From: Actinomycetota bacterium
Lineage (GTDB): Bacteria; Actinomycetota; Acidimicrobiia; Acidimicrobiales; Ilumatobacteraceae
DNA length: 62,963 nt
Assembly (NCBI GenBank): GCA_009703055.1
Contig: WLGW01000002.1
Coordinates: 1 to 62,963, forward strand
Direction: 5' to 3'
Both the position numbers and the translations under genes were made by a program. Under the pieces are notes generated by a model. That model was not told the DNA's origin, made no database searches, and was given only the letters and a program-made list of their open reading frames with translations. Numbering within the stretch: position 1 is the first letter of the stretch; each line of letters begins with the position of its first letter. Positions 48,844-58,280 of the stretch are shown one piece after another.

Positions 48844-49601
48844 GCAACGAAACCATTTTGATTGATGACTACGTCGTCAATATCAACGATCTCAATAAGT
48901 CCTTCGGATCCAATCATGTCTTGCGGGGAATTGATCTCCATGTGCAACGCGGTGAAGTCGTGTGCATCATCGGACCATCGGGTTCCGGCAAGAGCACATT
49001 GCTCCGTTGTATCAACATGCTCGAGCAACCATCAAGCGGCAACATTGTTGTTCTCGGACGTGAACTCACGCATATCGACTGCGATATTGACGAAGCTCGC
49101 ACCAGAATTGGCATGGTCTTCCAGCAATTCAATTTGTTCCCCCACATGACAGCACTCGAAAACATATGTGTTGCACAACGCAAGGTGCTCCGTCGTAGTA
49201 AAGCAGAAGCCGAGATGAAGGGCTTGCAATTGCTCGCACGTGTTGGCCTGACAGAGAAAGCCGATGCATATCCAGGACAACTGTCTGGTGGCCAGCAGCA
49301 ACGTGTGGCAATTGCTCGTGCACTTGCAATGGACCCCGATGTCATGTTGTTTGATGAAGCCACCAGTGCTCTTGACCCTGAACTTGTCGGCGATGTTCTC
49401 AACGTGATGAAAGCTCTTGCTGAGGACGGAATGACCATGTTGGTTGTGACACACGAGATGGGTTTTGCGTCAAATGTCGCGACTCGCGTGGTGTTCATGG
49501 ATGGTGGTGTCATTGTTGAACAAGGACCACCTTCACAGGTAATCAACGCGCCGCAAGAGGATCGCACCAAGTCCTTCCTGTCCAGCGTTCTCAACCACTA
49601 G
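48840..49601 (+). CDS. amino-acid ABC transporter ATP-binding protein
   Basis: [51 protein letters not shown] overlap with permease. Confidence 0.97.
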   Translation: MSNETILIDDYVVNINDLNKSFGSNHVLRGIDLHVQRGEVVCIIGPSGSGKSTLLRCINMLEQPSSGNIVVLGRELTHIDCDIDEARTRIGMVFQQFNLFPHMTALENICVAQRKVLRRSKAEAEMKGLQLLARVGLTEKADAYPGQLSGGQQQRVAIARALAMDPDVMLFDEATSALDPELVGDVLNVMKALAEDGMTMLVVTHEMGFASNVATRVVFMDGGVIVEQGPPSQVINAPQEDRTKSFLSSVLNH

Positions 49602-49626
49602 ACACCCACTGCCTAATCTGCGCCCT

Positions 49627-50304
49627 ATGAGCACCCAGCGCGACAAAATCCAGGCACTTCTCACCCTCGCTCAACACCCCAACACCCCTCAGGCAGAAGC
49701 CGAAACTGCTCTTGCTCTGGCATCAAAACTGATGCAGAAACATGGCCTCTCCCATGATGATGTGGCTGATGCAAAAAAGCCCGAAGACACCGCCGTTGTC
49801 GTTCGTCGTTTTGCTGTGCACGGCCCATATCGAGTGCGTCGCCAAAACATCCTGTATGCAATCGGACTTGCTCATTCATGCGCCGGATACCGAGCAGATG
49901 ACGAAGACGGCGCGTGCATCGTTGTCTTCTATGGTCGCGATGCCGACATCACTGCTGCCTACACACTCTTTGGCGCAGCCGACATGATGGGTCTTCGCTT
50001 ATTGCCGAAGGGCGATCGCTCGTGGCGCACATCATGGTGGCAGGGTTTTCAGCGCGGAATCACCGAAGCACTTGCTGGGGCAAAGAAGGAATTCATTGCG
50101 GAGACACCCGGATCAGGCCTCGTACTCGCCGACCGTATGAAGCGCGCCGAATCTGAACTTCGTGCAAAAGGTCCTCGTCTCACCGGAGGCTATTCCTATT
50201 CCGACACATCTTCTGGCGCATACAGCAGCGGACACTCGGCTGGTCGCGGATTCTCCTCGGGCAGTCGTTCGTTCACCAGTGGAGTTCGCGGAGAAATCGG
50301 ATGA
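49627..50304 (+). CDS. DUF2786 domain protein with Ser/Gly-rich C-terminus
   Basis: DKIQALLTLAQHPNTPQAEAETALALASKLMQKHGLS; C-terminal SYSDTSSGAYSSGHSAGRGFSSGSRSF. Confidence 0.85.
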   Translation: MSTQRDKIQALLTLAQHPNTPQAEAETALALASKLMQKHGLSHDDVADAKKPEDTAVVVRRFAVHGPYRVRRQNILYAIGLAHSCAGYRADDEDGACIVVFYGRDADITAAYTLFGAADMMGLRLLPKGDRSWRTSWWQGFQRGITEALAGAKKEFIAETPGSGLVLADRMKRAESELRAKGPRLTGGYSYSDTSSGAYSSGHSAGRGFSSGSRSFTSGVRGEIG

Positions 50305-50780
50305 CATCTCTGCAGCCCTTCATCGAGGCAGCACACACCCGAGCCGGCGACTACAGCCGTTGCACACCCGAGCAAGCACTTGTCTATGCATGCGAAGACG
50401 TAGTGGAACTTGAATTCGGCTCACGCGAAATTCCTTCCACCGATGCGGAAGCTCTTCTCAAAGAGATTTGCCACGCAGAAGATATTGAGATTCCCACCAT
50501 TCTCATCGCGCGCAAAAGTAAGTCTGCCCTTGCACTCACGTACATCGAAGAAAACGTCATCTGTATTCGTGGCAAGTCCACCACGATGTCCACCCTGTTG
50601 CATGAGCTTGCCCACGCCGTCGTGGGTGCGGAATCACACGGGGTTCTCTTTCGCGATGAACTCGCTCGTCTGGCCCGGAAGTACATCTCGGTCTCCTATG
50701 CAGCCCTTCTGCATGCGGTCTATTCGGGGGTCGGACTTGAAATGTCGCCCTGGCCGGCGACTGCCGCACGACGCAATTAA
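50301..50780 (+). CDS. HExxH zincin-like putative metallopeptidase
   Basis: STLLHELAHAVVGAESHGVLFRDELARLARKY; overlaps DUF2786 gene by 4 bp. Confidence 0.7.
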   Translation: MTSLQPFIEAAHTRAGDYSRCTPEQALVYACEDVVELEFGSREIPSTDAEALLKEICHAEDIEIPTILIARKSKSALALTYIEENVICIRGKSTTMSTLLHELAHAVVGAESHGVLFRDELARLARKYISVSYAALLHAVYSGVGLEMSPWPATAARRN

Positions 50781-50822
50781 GCAACGTTCACAGCCCCTTC
50801 TCATCAGTGGCAGACTTCGTGT

Positions 50823-51482
50823 ATGACCACTGCACCTTCCGCGGATGACCTCTACGCATTTCTCTCCACCACGCGCTCCATTCGACGCATCACCGACGCA
50901 CCTGTGAGTGATGAAGTGCTCAACCGAATCATGCAGGCCGCAGTGTGGGCGCCTAGTGGCGGTAATCGTCAGCCGTGGCGCATCATCGCTGTGCGTGACC
51001 GCACAATCAAAGAACGTATTGGCCGCCTGTACTCAGCAGAGTGGGACAAGTACGTGGAATACAACGTGTCCAAGTTTGAAGGCCATCCTCCCGCTGTTGT
51101 TGCACAGGTGCGCGAGGCATATACGGGTGGAACACGTCTCGCAGAAACATTGGCTGATGTTCCAGTGCTCGCAATGTTTATTCACGATCCGTCAGCGCTC
51201 TATGTCACCGACGCCGATCTCGGTCGCCATCCAGTTGTCGGAGGCGCATCGTTGTATCCCGCAGTGCAGAACTTTTTGCTTGCCGCACGCGCAGAAGGTT
51301 TAGGTGGCGTTCTCACCACGCTGGTCTGCAATAGAGAAACTGAATTACGAGACATTCTGAAGTTCCCCACCGGATGGGGTGTCCATGCGATGGTGCCCAT
51401 CGGTTATCCGCGCGGCAATCATGGCCCACTTACACGTGCATCAATGGAAGAGATGACATCCATCGATCAGTGGCGTGACTAG
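50823..51482 (+). CDS. nitroreductase family protein
   Basis: TTRSIRRITDAPVSDEVLNRIMQAAVWAPSGGNRQPWRIIAV. Confidence 0.96.
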   Translation: MTTAPSADDLYAFLSTTRSIRRITDAPVSDEVLNRIMQAAVWAPSGGNRQPWRIIAVRDRTIKERIGRLYSAEWDKYVEYNVSKFEGHPPAVVAQVREAYTGGTRLAETLADVPVLAMFIHDPSALYVTDADLGRHPVVGGASLYPAVQNFLLAARAEGLGGVLTTLVCNRETELRDILKFPTGWGVHAMVPIGYPRGNHGPLTRASMEEMTSIDQWRD

Positions 51483-51486
51483 ATAA

Positions 51487-52956
51487 TTACTCGTTCGTGG
51501 TCGTGCGCCACGAAACATTTTCTGGCCAACGGCCAGTGCCGCCATCTTCCACAAGAAAACCAGTCAACGTTCTATTTGTATTCTTCATTCGCCATTGCAA
51601 CATTGCTTGTGCTTGAGCAAGCACAATTGATGGATCCGTTGTCATTGTGCGCCACGTTGGATCCGCTGCAATGTCAAAACACAACCAATCGCCATCAGCA
51701 AACTGCACATAGGCGTGCGTATCGCTTCGACGCACGGCCAAACTCATGCTGTCAAGATGACGCTTCCAGGGAGTGTCGTGTGGATACACGGGAATCAAAG
51801 TGGAACGCCAGTCATATTCCCAATGTGCAGCGTCACGCCAGAAGGGTGGTTCCTCACCGGCGAGGTATGGCGTTAACGGCAGACCATCGCATTGTGCAGG
51901 AACCGGCTGGTCCAACATTTCACACAACGTCGGCATGATGTCGACGTTCTCTGTGAACGCATGCACCACTGTCCCCTGTGCACGCGCATGACGAGGGTCT
52001 CTAATGATCGACACGATGTGTTGGCTGGTTTCCCAGTAACCCACCTTCTCTTTCAATCCGTGATCACCAAGTAACTCCGCATGATCTGCGGCAACAACGA
52101 TGACTGTGTTCTCCCACTGACCTGATTCTTCAAGCGCATCCCACACGCGACCCAGTTGTGCATCTACTTCGCTGATCATGCCGAAGTATTGGGCACGCAT
52201 GTGTGCGAGTTCTGCTGGGTCAGTAGGAGCCTTTGTGTTGTCCAAAGCCAGCATGATTTCGTGGAACGGATGAACAGACTCAGCAGGTGCAATAGGTAAT
52301 CCCACTGTTGCGGGGTCATACATCGTGCTGAAATGACCAGCGGCTGAGTACGGCGGATGAGGACGAATGAAACTTGCGTGTGCAAACCACCCTTGCTCTT
52401 GTTTCTCAATCCAAGACAACAACTCGTTTGTCAGGAAAGTCGAGACGCTTGCCTCTGCTGGTCGTTCGTTTTCGGTGAGGAGCAACCTTCCAATACCCAT
52501 ATTGGTGTTGAACCCTTGCGCCTGCAGCCATTCACGCCACGGACCAAATTGCTGAGTGAGATCTACTTCGCTATCGAAGCCTGGCAAGACCCCTTCATAA
52601 GTAGACAAACGAGGATCATCGGCACTATCTGTCACACGCGGATCAATTGATTGATCTGTGTACCCAAAGAGTGCAGGTGCATACCCGGCACGACGAGCCA
52701 TCAGAGCCACATTGTCAAACGATGCATCAAGTGGGGTGCCGTTGGCAACAACGCGGTGATTCATTTGATACATGCCGGTATACAACGATGCACGTCCAGG
52801 CGCGCACGGCGATGTCTGACTGTAATGACGTGCAAAACGCACACCGTGTTGTGCCAATCGGTCAAGGTTCGGCGTCTTGACGACAGGATGATCAGCAACA
52901 GAAAGACAGTCACCGCGGAACTGATCAAGAGTGATGAAGAGAACATTCAGAGTCAT
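51487..52956 (-). CDS. sulfatase (FGly-type)
   Basis: NVLFITLDQFRGDCLS; SPCAPGRASLYTGMY matches CxPxR; VIVVAADHAELLGDHGLKEK. Confidence 0.94.
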   Translation of the reverse strand: MTLNVLFITLDQFRGDCLSVADHPVVKTPNLDRLAQHGVRFARHYSQTSPCAPGRASLYTGMYQMNHRVVANGTPLDASFDNVALMARRAGYAPALFGYTDQSIDPRVTDSADDPRLSTYEGVLPGFDSEVDLTQQFGPWREWLQAQGFNTNMGIGRLLLTENERPAEASVSTFLTNELLSWIEKQEQGWFAHASFIRPHPPYSAAGHFSTMYDPATVGLPIAPAESVHPFHEIMLALDNTKAPTDPAELAHMRAQYFGMISEVDAQLGRVWDALEESGQWENTVIVVAADHAELLGDHGLKEKVGYWETSQHIVSIIRDPRHARAQGTVVHAFTENVDIMPTLCEMLDQPVPAQCDGLPLTPYLAGEEPPFWRDAAHWEYDWRSTLIPVYPHDTPWKRHLDSMSLAVRRSDTHAYVQFADGDWLCFDIAADPTWRTMTTDPSIVLAQAQAMLQWRMKNTNRTLTGFLVEDGGTGRWPENVSWRTTTNE

Positions 52957-53780
52957 GGCCGCTGCCCAGTGGTGAGGAAGTTTCGAATATCAACAATTGC
53001 CTGACGATCTTGCGCGGTGAAGATATGGCCGCCTTCGTAGATCGACAAGGTCGCATCAGGAAGTCGCTTCACGATTTCTTCAGAGTTCGACACGGGCGCA
53101 ATGCCATCAAAGCGACCAGCTGTGACAAACACTGGAGCCGTCACCAGATGCAAGCGATCACTCACATCGTGACCGATTCGAGCGCCGAGTTGCAGCATCT
53201 CTCCCTTGATGGTGTCTTTTGATTTCGGCACTGCAGCTTGTTCATTCCGCATCGCCACCATTGCAGCATCATCAGGATGAGTGGCTAACCACTCAGGCGT
53301 AAACCGTGTATCAGTCAAAGTAGTTATACGCGCGGCACGCTCATCAGCAGGCAATGCGCCCAACTCATGCAACGGATACGACGCACCAGCATCTCCACCA
53401 GCGGACGTACACAACAGCACCAATTTCTCAACACGCTGTGGATAACTCACTGCAAACTCTTGTGCGACCATGCCACCAAAGCTGATGCCTACAACCGCGC
53501 ACGTCTCCCAACCAACATGATCAAGCAGTGCAGCGCCATCTTGTGCGTATTGAGCCATGGTGTACGGGCCTTCAGGAATACTCGTTTCACCAAGCCCACG
53601 TTGATCATGAGCCAACACTGTGCATGTTTTTGCCAATGCACCAATCAGTAATGCAGTCGACTTCAAAGTGGCGCCCGACCCATTGAAGAACAACACTCGT
53701 GGTCCACTTCCACTCACCTCATAGTTGATGGAAATTTCAGAGCGTTCGAACTTCGGCACGTCAACATTCTTCCATCTCAT
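52953..53780 (-). CDS. alpha/beta hydrolase
   Basis: VLAHDQRGLGETS; VGISFGGMVAQEFA nucleophile elbow; C-terminal GGHIF. Confidence 0.95.
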   Translation of the reverse strand: MRWKNVDVPKFERSEISINYEVSGSGPRVLFFNGSGATLKSTALLIGALAKTCTVLAHDQRGLGETSIPEGPYTMAQYAQDGAALLDHVGWETCAVVGISFGGMVAQEFAVSYPQRVEKLVLLCTSAGGDAGASYPLHELGALPADERAARITTLTDTRFTPEWLATHPDDAAMVAMRNEQAAVPKSKDTIKGEMLQLGARIGHDVSDRLHLVTAPVFVTAGRFDGIAPVSNSEEIVKRLPDATLSIYEGGHIFTAQDRQAIVDIRNFLTTGQRP

Positions 53781-53798
53781 GGGTATCCACCATTCACG

Positions 53799-54437
53799 GT
53801 GCTACACAAGCCACTATCAATACCCGTGCAAACGTTTGTTGATGGAGTCAAACGCTCACTCGCTGAGCAACTTGATGTACTCCCTTGGCGACGAGTCACA
53901 CTTCCAGGTCTCGATGTGGCTTGGGTCGGCATGAACGTTCCTTCCATCGATACTGGTGGTCGACCTTGGGTCTGGGAAGTTGTGACACCGACTCAATATG
54001 AGGCATCCCACCGCATGCAAGACGACCCCATGGTTCTTTCCGTTGCACAAGACACTGTGATCGCAGAGGTGAACCACCGCGACCATTCCGGACCCATCAT
54101 GCGGATGCAGGTTCCCGTGAAGGACACCCCTGACAGCGTGTCCGTCACGGGCGGCATTGACCCCGACGGCCCATGGTCTGTTCGTCTGGAGACCGGCTGG
54201 ACAGTCCAAGCCATCGGCAGTGCAGCCCAGTGTTGGATTGACCGGGAAGCCCCTGGCAGCACTCGCCTCGATACCCCCGCACCCCAGCTTTCTCCCCACC
54301 AGCGCTACAAGTTGCACCCTGCCATTGACATCGAGTCGGCAGCCTTTGATCGCTTGCTTACACTCGACCCTGATGATGCGGCCATGGTCACCACCCTCCT
54401 TGCTCGGGTTCACGAGGCACTGCGGCCCTACCGCTAA
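53799..54437 (+). CDS. hypothetical protein
   Basis: Open frame, codon usage consistent with coding; no recognised domain. Confidence 0.7.
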   Translation: MLHKPLSIPVQTFVDGVKRSLAEQLDVLPWRRVTLPGLDVAWVGMNVPSIDTGGRPWVWEVVTPTQYEASHRMQDDPMVLSVAQDTVIAEVNHRDHSGPIMRMQVPVKDTPDSVSVTGGIDPDGPWSVRLETGWTVQAIGSAAQCWIDREAPGSTRLDTPAPQLSPHQRYKLHPAIDIESAAFDRLLTLDPDDAAMVTTLLARVHEALRPYR

Positions 54438-54467
54438 GCCCTGGCGCTGCCCACAGGTGGTGGCTCT

Positions 54468-55952
54468 GTGATCACGACCTACGCCCTGTCATTACCCACG
54501 GTGGACTGCACCGAGGAACAACGCATTGCCGTCATCGACATCGTGAGCGACTGGCTCGTCGAGCATTATCCACTCGACACTCGCGGCCCTGGCACCACAG
54601 TCCGCACCCGCGAATCCACTGACGATCCGGTGTTTCGTCTCACGATTACGGAAAGTGCACCGGGTAACTCCCATGTTGAGACACTGACAATCAGCGTGGT
54701 GATGATCGCTGATGTGCTCACCTTCGACATTCGCATCTCCTCCACCCCCACTGCATCGCGCGTCATTCCTTTTTCATCTCCCATGCTTCCCGTTCGTGTC
54801 GCGCACCTTGTGAAGAAGGTTCTCACCGCCGTTCCGTCTGAAGACGCAAATCGCTACATCACCGATGCGCCCACTGTTGTTCGTGATGAATTGGGCGGAC
54901 AAGAAATCGCTGCATTCGTTCTCGCACCAAGCCGTCGCTTGCCAGTTCTTGTTGAAGTCCTCGATTTTGAGCGAAACACTCCCCTGTTAATTGCAATGGG
55001 AGCAGGACCTCTTGTCGGACTCGTCCATGTGGTGCAAATCACCACCGCAGATGCACTGCGCGGGTTTCTTTCCCTCACTGGCTACGCCTTGGTGGGACCT
55101 GGTTGTGTTGTTGTCAACTGGGCGGGCAACACAGAACCTGAAATTGTTCACCGACGTGAGTTGCCGAGTGCATCTGAAAACAGAGAACGCGCTCGCCTCG
55201 TACAGTTGATTCTCGAAACTGCAGCTCGCTCGATTGCAGCTCCTCGTGTGCCAGCGCCTCCACGTCGTGATGAAGATTTGGTCGAACTCGTATCACGCGA
55301 AGTCACCGTCACAAATGAAATCGTGAGCGAAGACCAAGCAATTCACATTGAACAACTCGAGTCTTCCATTGATGAACTAGAGGCTGCTCTTGCCGATGCC
55401 GACCGACGCCTGGCTGAACAGCGCGCGCAACTCGAACAAAAGGGTGGCCAGCTTGATGAGTTGATTCTGCGCAATGTCTCCCTTGAGATGCAGGCGGGAA
55501 ACACCGCCAACACTCGCGCAGTTGCATCGATGACTGAGGCGCTCCGATTAGCCCAAGAACATTGCCCTTTCTTGGTCTTTCACGCTCGCGCCATTGAGTC
55601 TGGCGAAGGCCTTGAGGGACCCGAGCCTGTAAGTGTCTTGCAAGATCTTGTGCGACTGAATGAGGTTGCCCGCGCATGGATGTCGGGCGAAATCACCGGC
55701 ACAAGTATCAAGTTGGCATGTCGTCAAATGGGCCTCGACTTTGCCCCGGATATCTCTGCCACTGCTCGTCAGAAATACGAAGAGGACTACCTCATTGATT
55801 GGCGAGGAAAAATAGTTCGCGCAGAAGCCCATCTTCGCCGCGGCAGAAAAGCACACCTTGTGCGTATCCATTTGTATTTTGATTCTGAAACGCAACAGGT
55901 CGTCGTTGCATACATTGGCCGTCACCTTCGTGACAAGGGCTCGTCCTCGTAG
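54468..55952 (+). CDS. conserved hypothetical protein: N-terminal domain, central coiled coil, conserved-looking C-terminal module
   Basis: QLESSIDELEAALADADRRLAEQRAQLEQKGGQLDEL coiled coil; C-terminal YEEDYLIDWRGKIVRAEAHLRRGRKAHLVRIHLYFDSETQQVVVAYIGRHLRDKG. Confidence 0.75.
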   Translation: MITTYALSLPTVDCTEEQRIAVIDIVSDWLVEHYPLDTRGPGTTVRTRESTDDPVFRLTITESAPGNSHVETLTISVVMIADVLTFDIRISSTPTASRVIPFSSPMLPVRVAHLVKKVLTAVPSEDANRYITDAPTVVRDELGGQEIAAFVLAPSRRLPVLVEVLDFERNTPLLIAMGAGPLVGLVHVVQITTADALRGFLSLTGYALVGPGCVVVNWAGNTEPEIVHRRELPSASENRERARLVQLILETAARSIAAPRVPAPPRRDEDLVELVSREVTVTNEIVSEDQAIHIEQLESSIDELEAALADADRRLAEQRAQLEQKGGQLDELILRNVSLEMQAGNTANTRAVASMTEALRLAQEHCPFLVFHARAIESGEGLEGPEPVSVLQDLVRLNEVARAWMSGEITGTSIKLACRQMGLDFAPDISATARQKYEEDYLIDWRGKIVRAEAHLRRGRKAHLVRIHLYFDSETQQVVVAYIGRHLRDKGSSS

Positions 55953-55970
55953 CGCGCCTAATCTACTGAT

Positions 55971-57302
55971 GTGAACCGACGCAAGATTCTCAGAGGTGTT
56001 GCCCTTGTCATCGTCGGCTTTTCACTGATCACTGCATTCTCTGTCACTCGTTATGTCTTGGCACATCCCAATGAGCCACTGCAGCAGAACATTGCATCAT
56101 GGGCCCGCAACAAAGGAATGGGTGCGATCGTTGACCAGTTAGAGGTGTGGCTACATAACGAGCCGCCCGCTGTCGCGCCTGTTGACACACTCGCACTTGT
56201 CCCTTTGGATACCGATCCACCACAGGCAAGCACCACTCTCCCAGCAGGCAGTTCCACAACAACTACTCGTGTTCCAGAGAACACATCTCCTGCAGTTCGA
56301 CGCCCAATGAAGGCAACCCAGTCGTGCCCCGCCCCGACCAACATCGTGACCACCACTCTTGCCCCGGGTGAAACAACGACAACCACCACAACTACGACAA
56401 CAACGACCAGCAGCACACTGCCTGGTGAGACGACCACGACAACCACCACCACCCTTCCTGCTCGACCAACCGATGTTGAAGCGGTGATCTCACCTGCCAT
56501 CAAGGGTGAGGGCGCGTGGCGTGCAATTGCAAAAGTTCGTAAAGAGCCAATCATCTATGCAACGTCAATACGTCCGTTGTGGTGTTACGGCTCCGTTGTT
56601 GCCACGATGGCGACCTACGACCCAACAAAAGTCCGAGCAGCACTCTTTAACGGCACGGAAATTCCTGGTGGAAAAGGCTGGAAGAACACTTCAAGCATTC
56701 GCGGATCTGCCGTGCGATCTCTGATTGCAAGTTTCAACGGCGGATTTCGTTTCGAACATGAGCCAGGCGGATACATTACCGAAGGCCGCACAGTTCGAAA
56801 GATGCGAAAGGGCTACGCAACATTCGGTATTCGCCCTGATGGCACCAGCACCATTGGTATTTGGGGCGAAGATATGAAGGCCGACCAAGAGTGGGCATCA
56901 CTTCGTCAGAATCTTCCGCCACTTGTTGCAGAGAATAAATCTGTGTACGCCTCTTACAAAGAGGTCGACTGGGGTCAGGACTTCGATAACAAGGTCTTTA
57001 GTTTCCGTTCTGCAGCCTGTATTCGCATGGACGGATTGATGATGTTTATTGCAGTGGGCAAAGTCAACATCGGAATGCTTGCAGACACGCTCGTCATTCT
57101 CGGCTGTCGAACAGCTATGGAATTAGACATCAACGGCACCTGGCCATTCTTTTCCACATATTCCAACTTCGGGAAAACCAATCGACAAGGCAGAACAATC
57201 GATACTCGCATGGGCGACCCCGACCGTCATCTCAATGGCGCCACGAAGGATTTCATTGGGCTTTTTGACCCTCAGACGCTGAATCCTGGTGCGGTCAAAT
57301 AA
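55971..57302 (+). CDS. phosphodiester glycosidase-like (NAGPA-type) exported protein with Thr-rich linker
   Basis: N-terminal TM; TTTTTTTTTTSSTLPGETTTTTTTTLP; LIASFNGGFRFEHEPGGYITEGR; AMELDINGTW. Confidence 0.8.
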   Translation: MNRRKILRGVALVIVGFSLITAFSVTRYVLAHPNEPLQQNIASWARNKGMGAIVDQLEVWLHNEPPAVAPVDTLALVPLDTDPPQASTTLPAGSSTTTTRVPENTSPAVRRPMKATQSCPAPTNIVTTTLAPGETTTTTTTTTTTTSSTLPGETTTTTTTTLPARPTDVEAVISPAIKGEGAWRAIAKVRKEPIIYATSIRPLWCYGSVVATMATYDPTKVRAALFNGTEIPGGKGWKNTSSIRGSAVRSLIASFNGGFRFEHEPGGYITEGRTVRKMRKGYATFGIRPDGTSTIGIWGEDMKADQEWASLRQNLPPLVAENKSVYASYKEVDWGQDFDNKVFSFRSAACIRMDGLMMFIAVGKVNIGMLADTLVILGCRTAMELDINGTWPFFSTYSNFGKTNRQGRTIDTRMGDPDRHLNGATKDFIGLFDPQTLNPGAVK

Positions 57303-58271
57303 CTACTGAGGGGTCAATTGATACTGGCCGAGCAAACGCGGTGCCCCACCATCAGTCGTTTTCACCACGCCATCGTCAACAAGCTTGCGTAAATGCGACC
57401 ACACACTGCGACGCGCCGGACGATGCAAACGCTTATCAATGTTTGCGTAGAGAACTTTCACAATTCCTGGGATCGTGTCATTGCCAAGAGCAATCTGTTC
57501 CACAATCTGTTTCTCGCGCTCGACGCGATGTGCAAGATACGCATGCAAGAAAGGCTGGGGGTCTGTAACAGGCCCACCATGAGTAGGCCAGAGAATCGCA
57601 TCGTTTCGTGCAATCACCTTTTCCATTGACGCAAAGTACTGACGCATGTCGCCATCGGGTGGCGAAACAACTGTGGTTGACCACCCCATCACGTGGTCAC
57701 CCGTAAACAATGCCCGATCAATATCCATCGCAACACTGAGATGGTTAGAGGTATGACCTGGAGTCGCCACTGCAGTCAGTGAGAACTCCGATGTCGTGAG
57801 GAAATTCTCACCATCTTTTACCGCAACATCAGGTGCGAATGCCAGGTCAATGGTTTCGCGTTCTTCATCGCTTTCGTTTTTCTTCTCTTCCGGGTCATCT
57901 TCAGAAGGGTCATGGTCGTCTTCTTCAATGAATCCCTCGTACACCTGATGCGGACCAATGGCATACCGCGTCGCATTCGTTTCAGCATGCAGCCATGCAG
58001 TGAGTGGTGAATGATCTGAGTGGCAGTGAGTGACCACGATGCCCACAACATTGCGGCCCGACAGTGCCTCATGTAACGCATCGCGATGTGAATCAAGTTC
58101 AGGACCCGGATCAATCACGACAACATCTTTTGTGCCGAGGATGTACGTGCCGGTGCCGTGATACGAAAACTTCGATGGGTTCTTTGCGATGACGCGCTGG
58201 ATGAGTGGCGTCATCTGCTCGGCAACGGCATACGGAGCATCGTCGATACGGGGAACAAAGGGAATTGCCAC
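57303..58271 (-). CDS. MBL-fold metallo-hydrolase
   Basis: VTHCHSDHSPL; TPGHTSNHLSV; FTGDHVMGW; ILWPTHGGPV. Confidence 0.95.
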   Translation of the reverse strand: MAIPFVPRIDDAPYAVAEQMTPLIQRVIAKNPSKFSYHGTGTYILGTKDVVVIDPGPELDSHRDALHEALSGRNVVGIVVTHCHSDHSPLTAWLHAETNATRYAIGPHQVYEGFIEEDDHDPSEDDPEEKKNESDEERETIDLAFAPDVAVKDGENFLTTSEFSLTAVATPGHTSNHLSVAMDIDRALFTGDHVMGWSTTVVSPPDGDMRQYFASMEKVIARNDAILWPTHGGPVTDPQPFLHAYLAHRVEREKQIVEQIALGNDTIPGIVKVLYANIDKRLHRPARRSVWSHLRKLVDDGVVKTTDGGAPRLLGQYQLTPQ

Positions 58272-58280
58272 AAGCAGAAC

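Noticed and set aside
48914-49594. 226-aa - strand ORF
   Set aside because: Antisense to the amino-acid ABC ATPase; typical shadow ORF opposite a Walker-motif gene.
49627-50780. Prophage remnant
   Set aside because: DUF2786 proteins can occur in phages, but no integrase, capsid, terminase or att-like repeats were seen nearby.
56372-56460. Simple-sequence repeat as phase-variable tract
   Set aside because: The Thr-rich segment uses mixed ACN codons in an ACN trinucleotide pattern; unit changes would stay in frame, so no on/off switching is expected.
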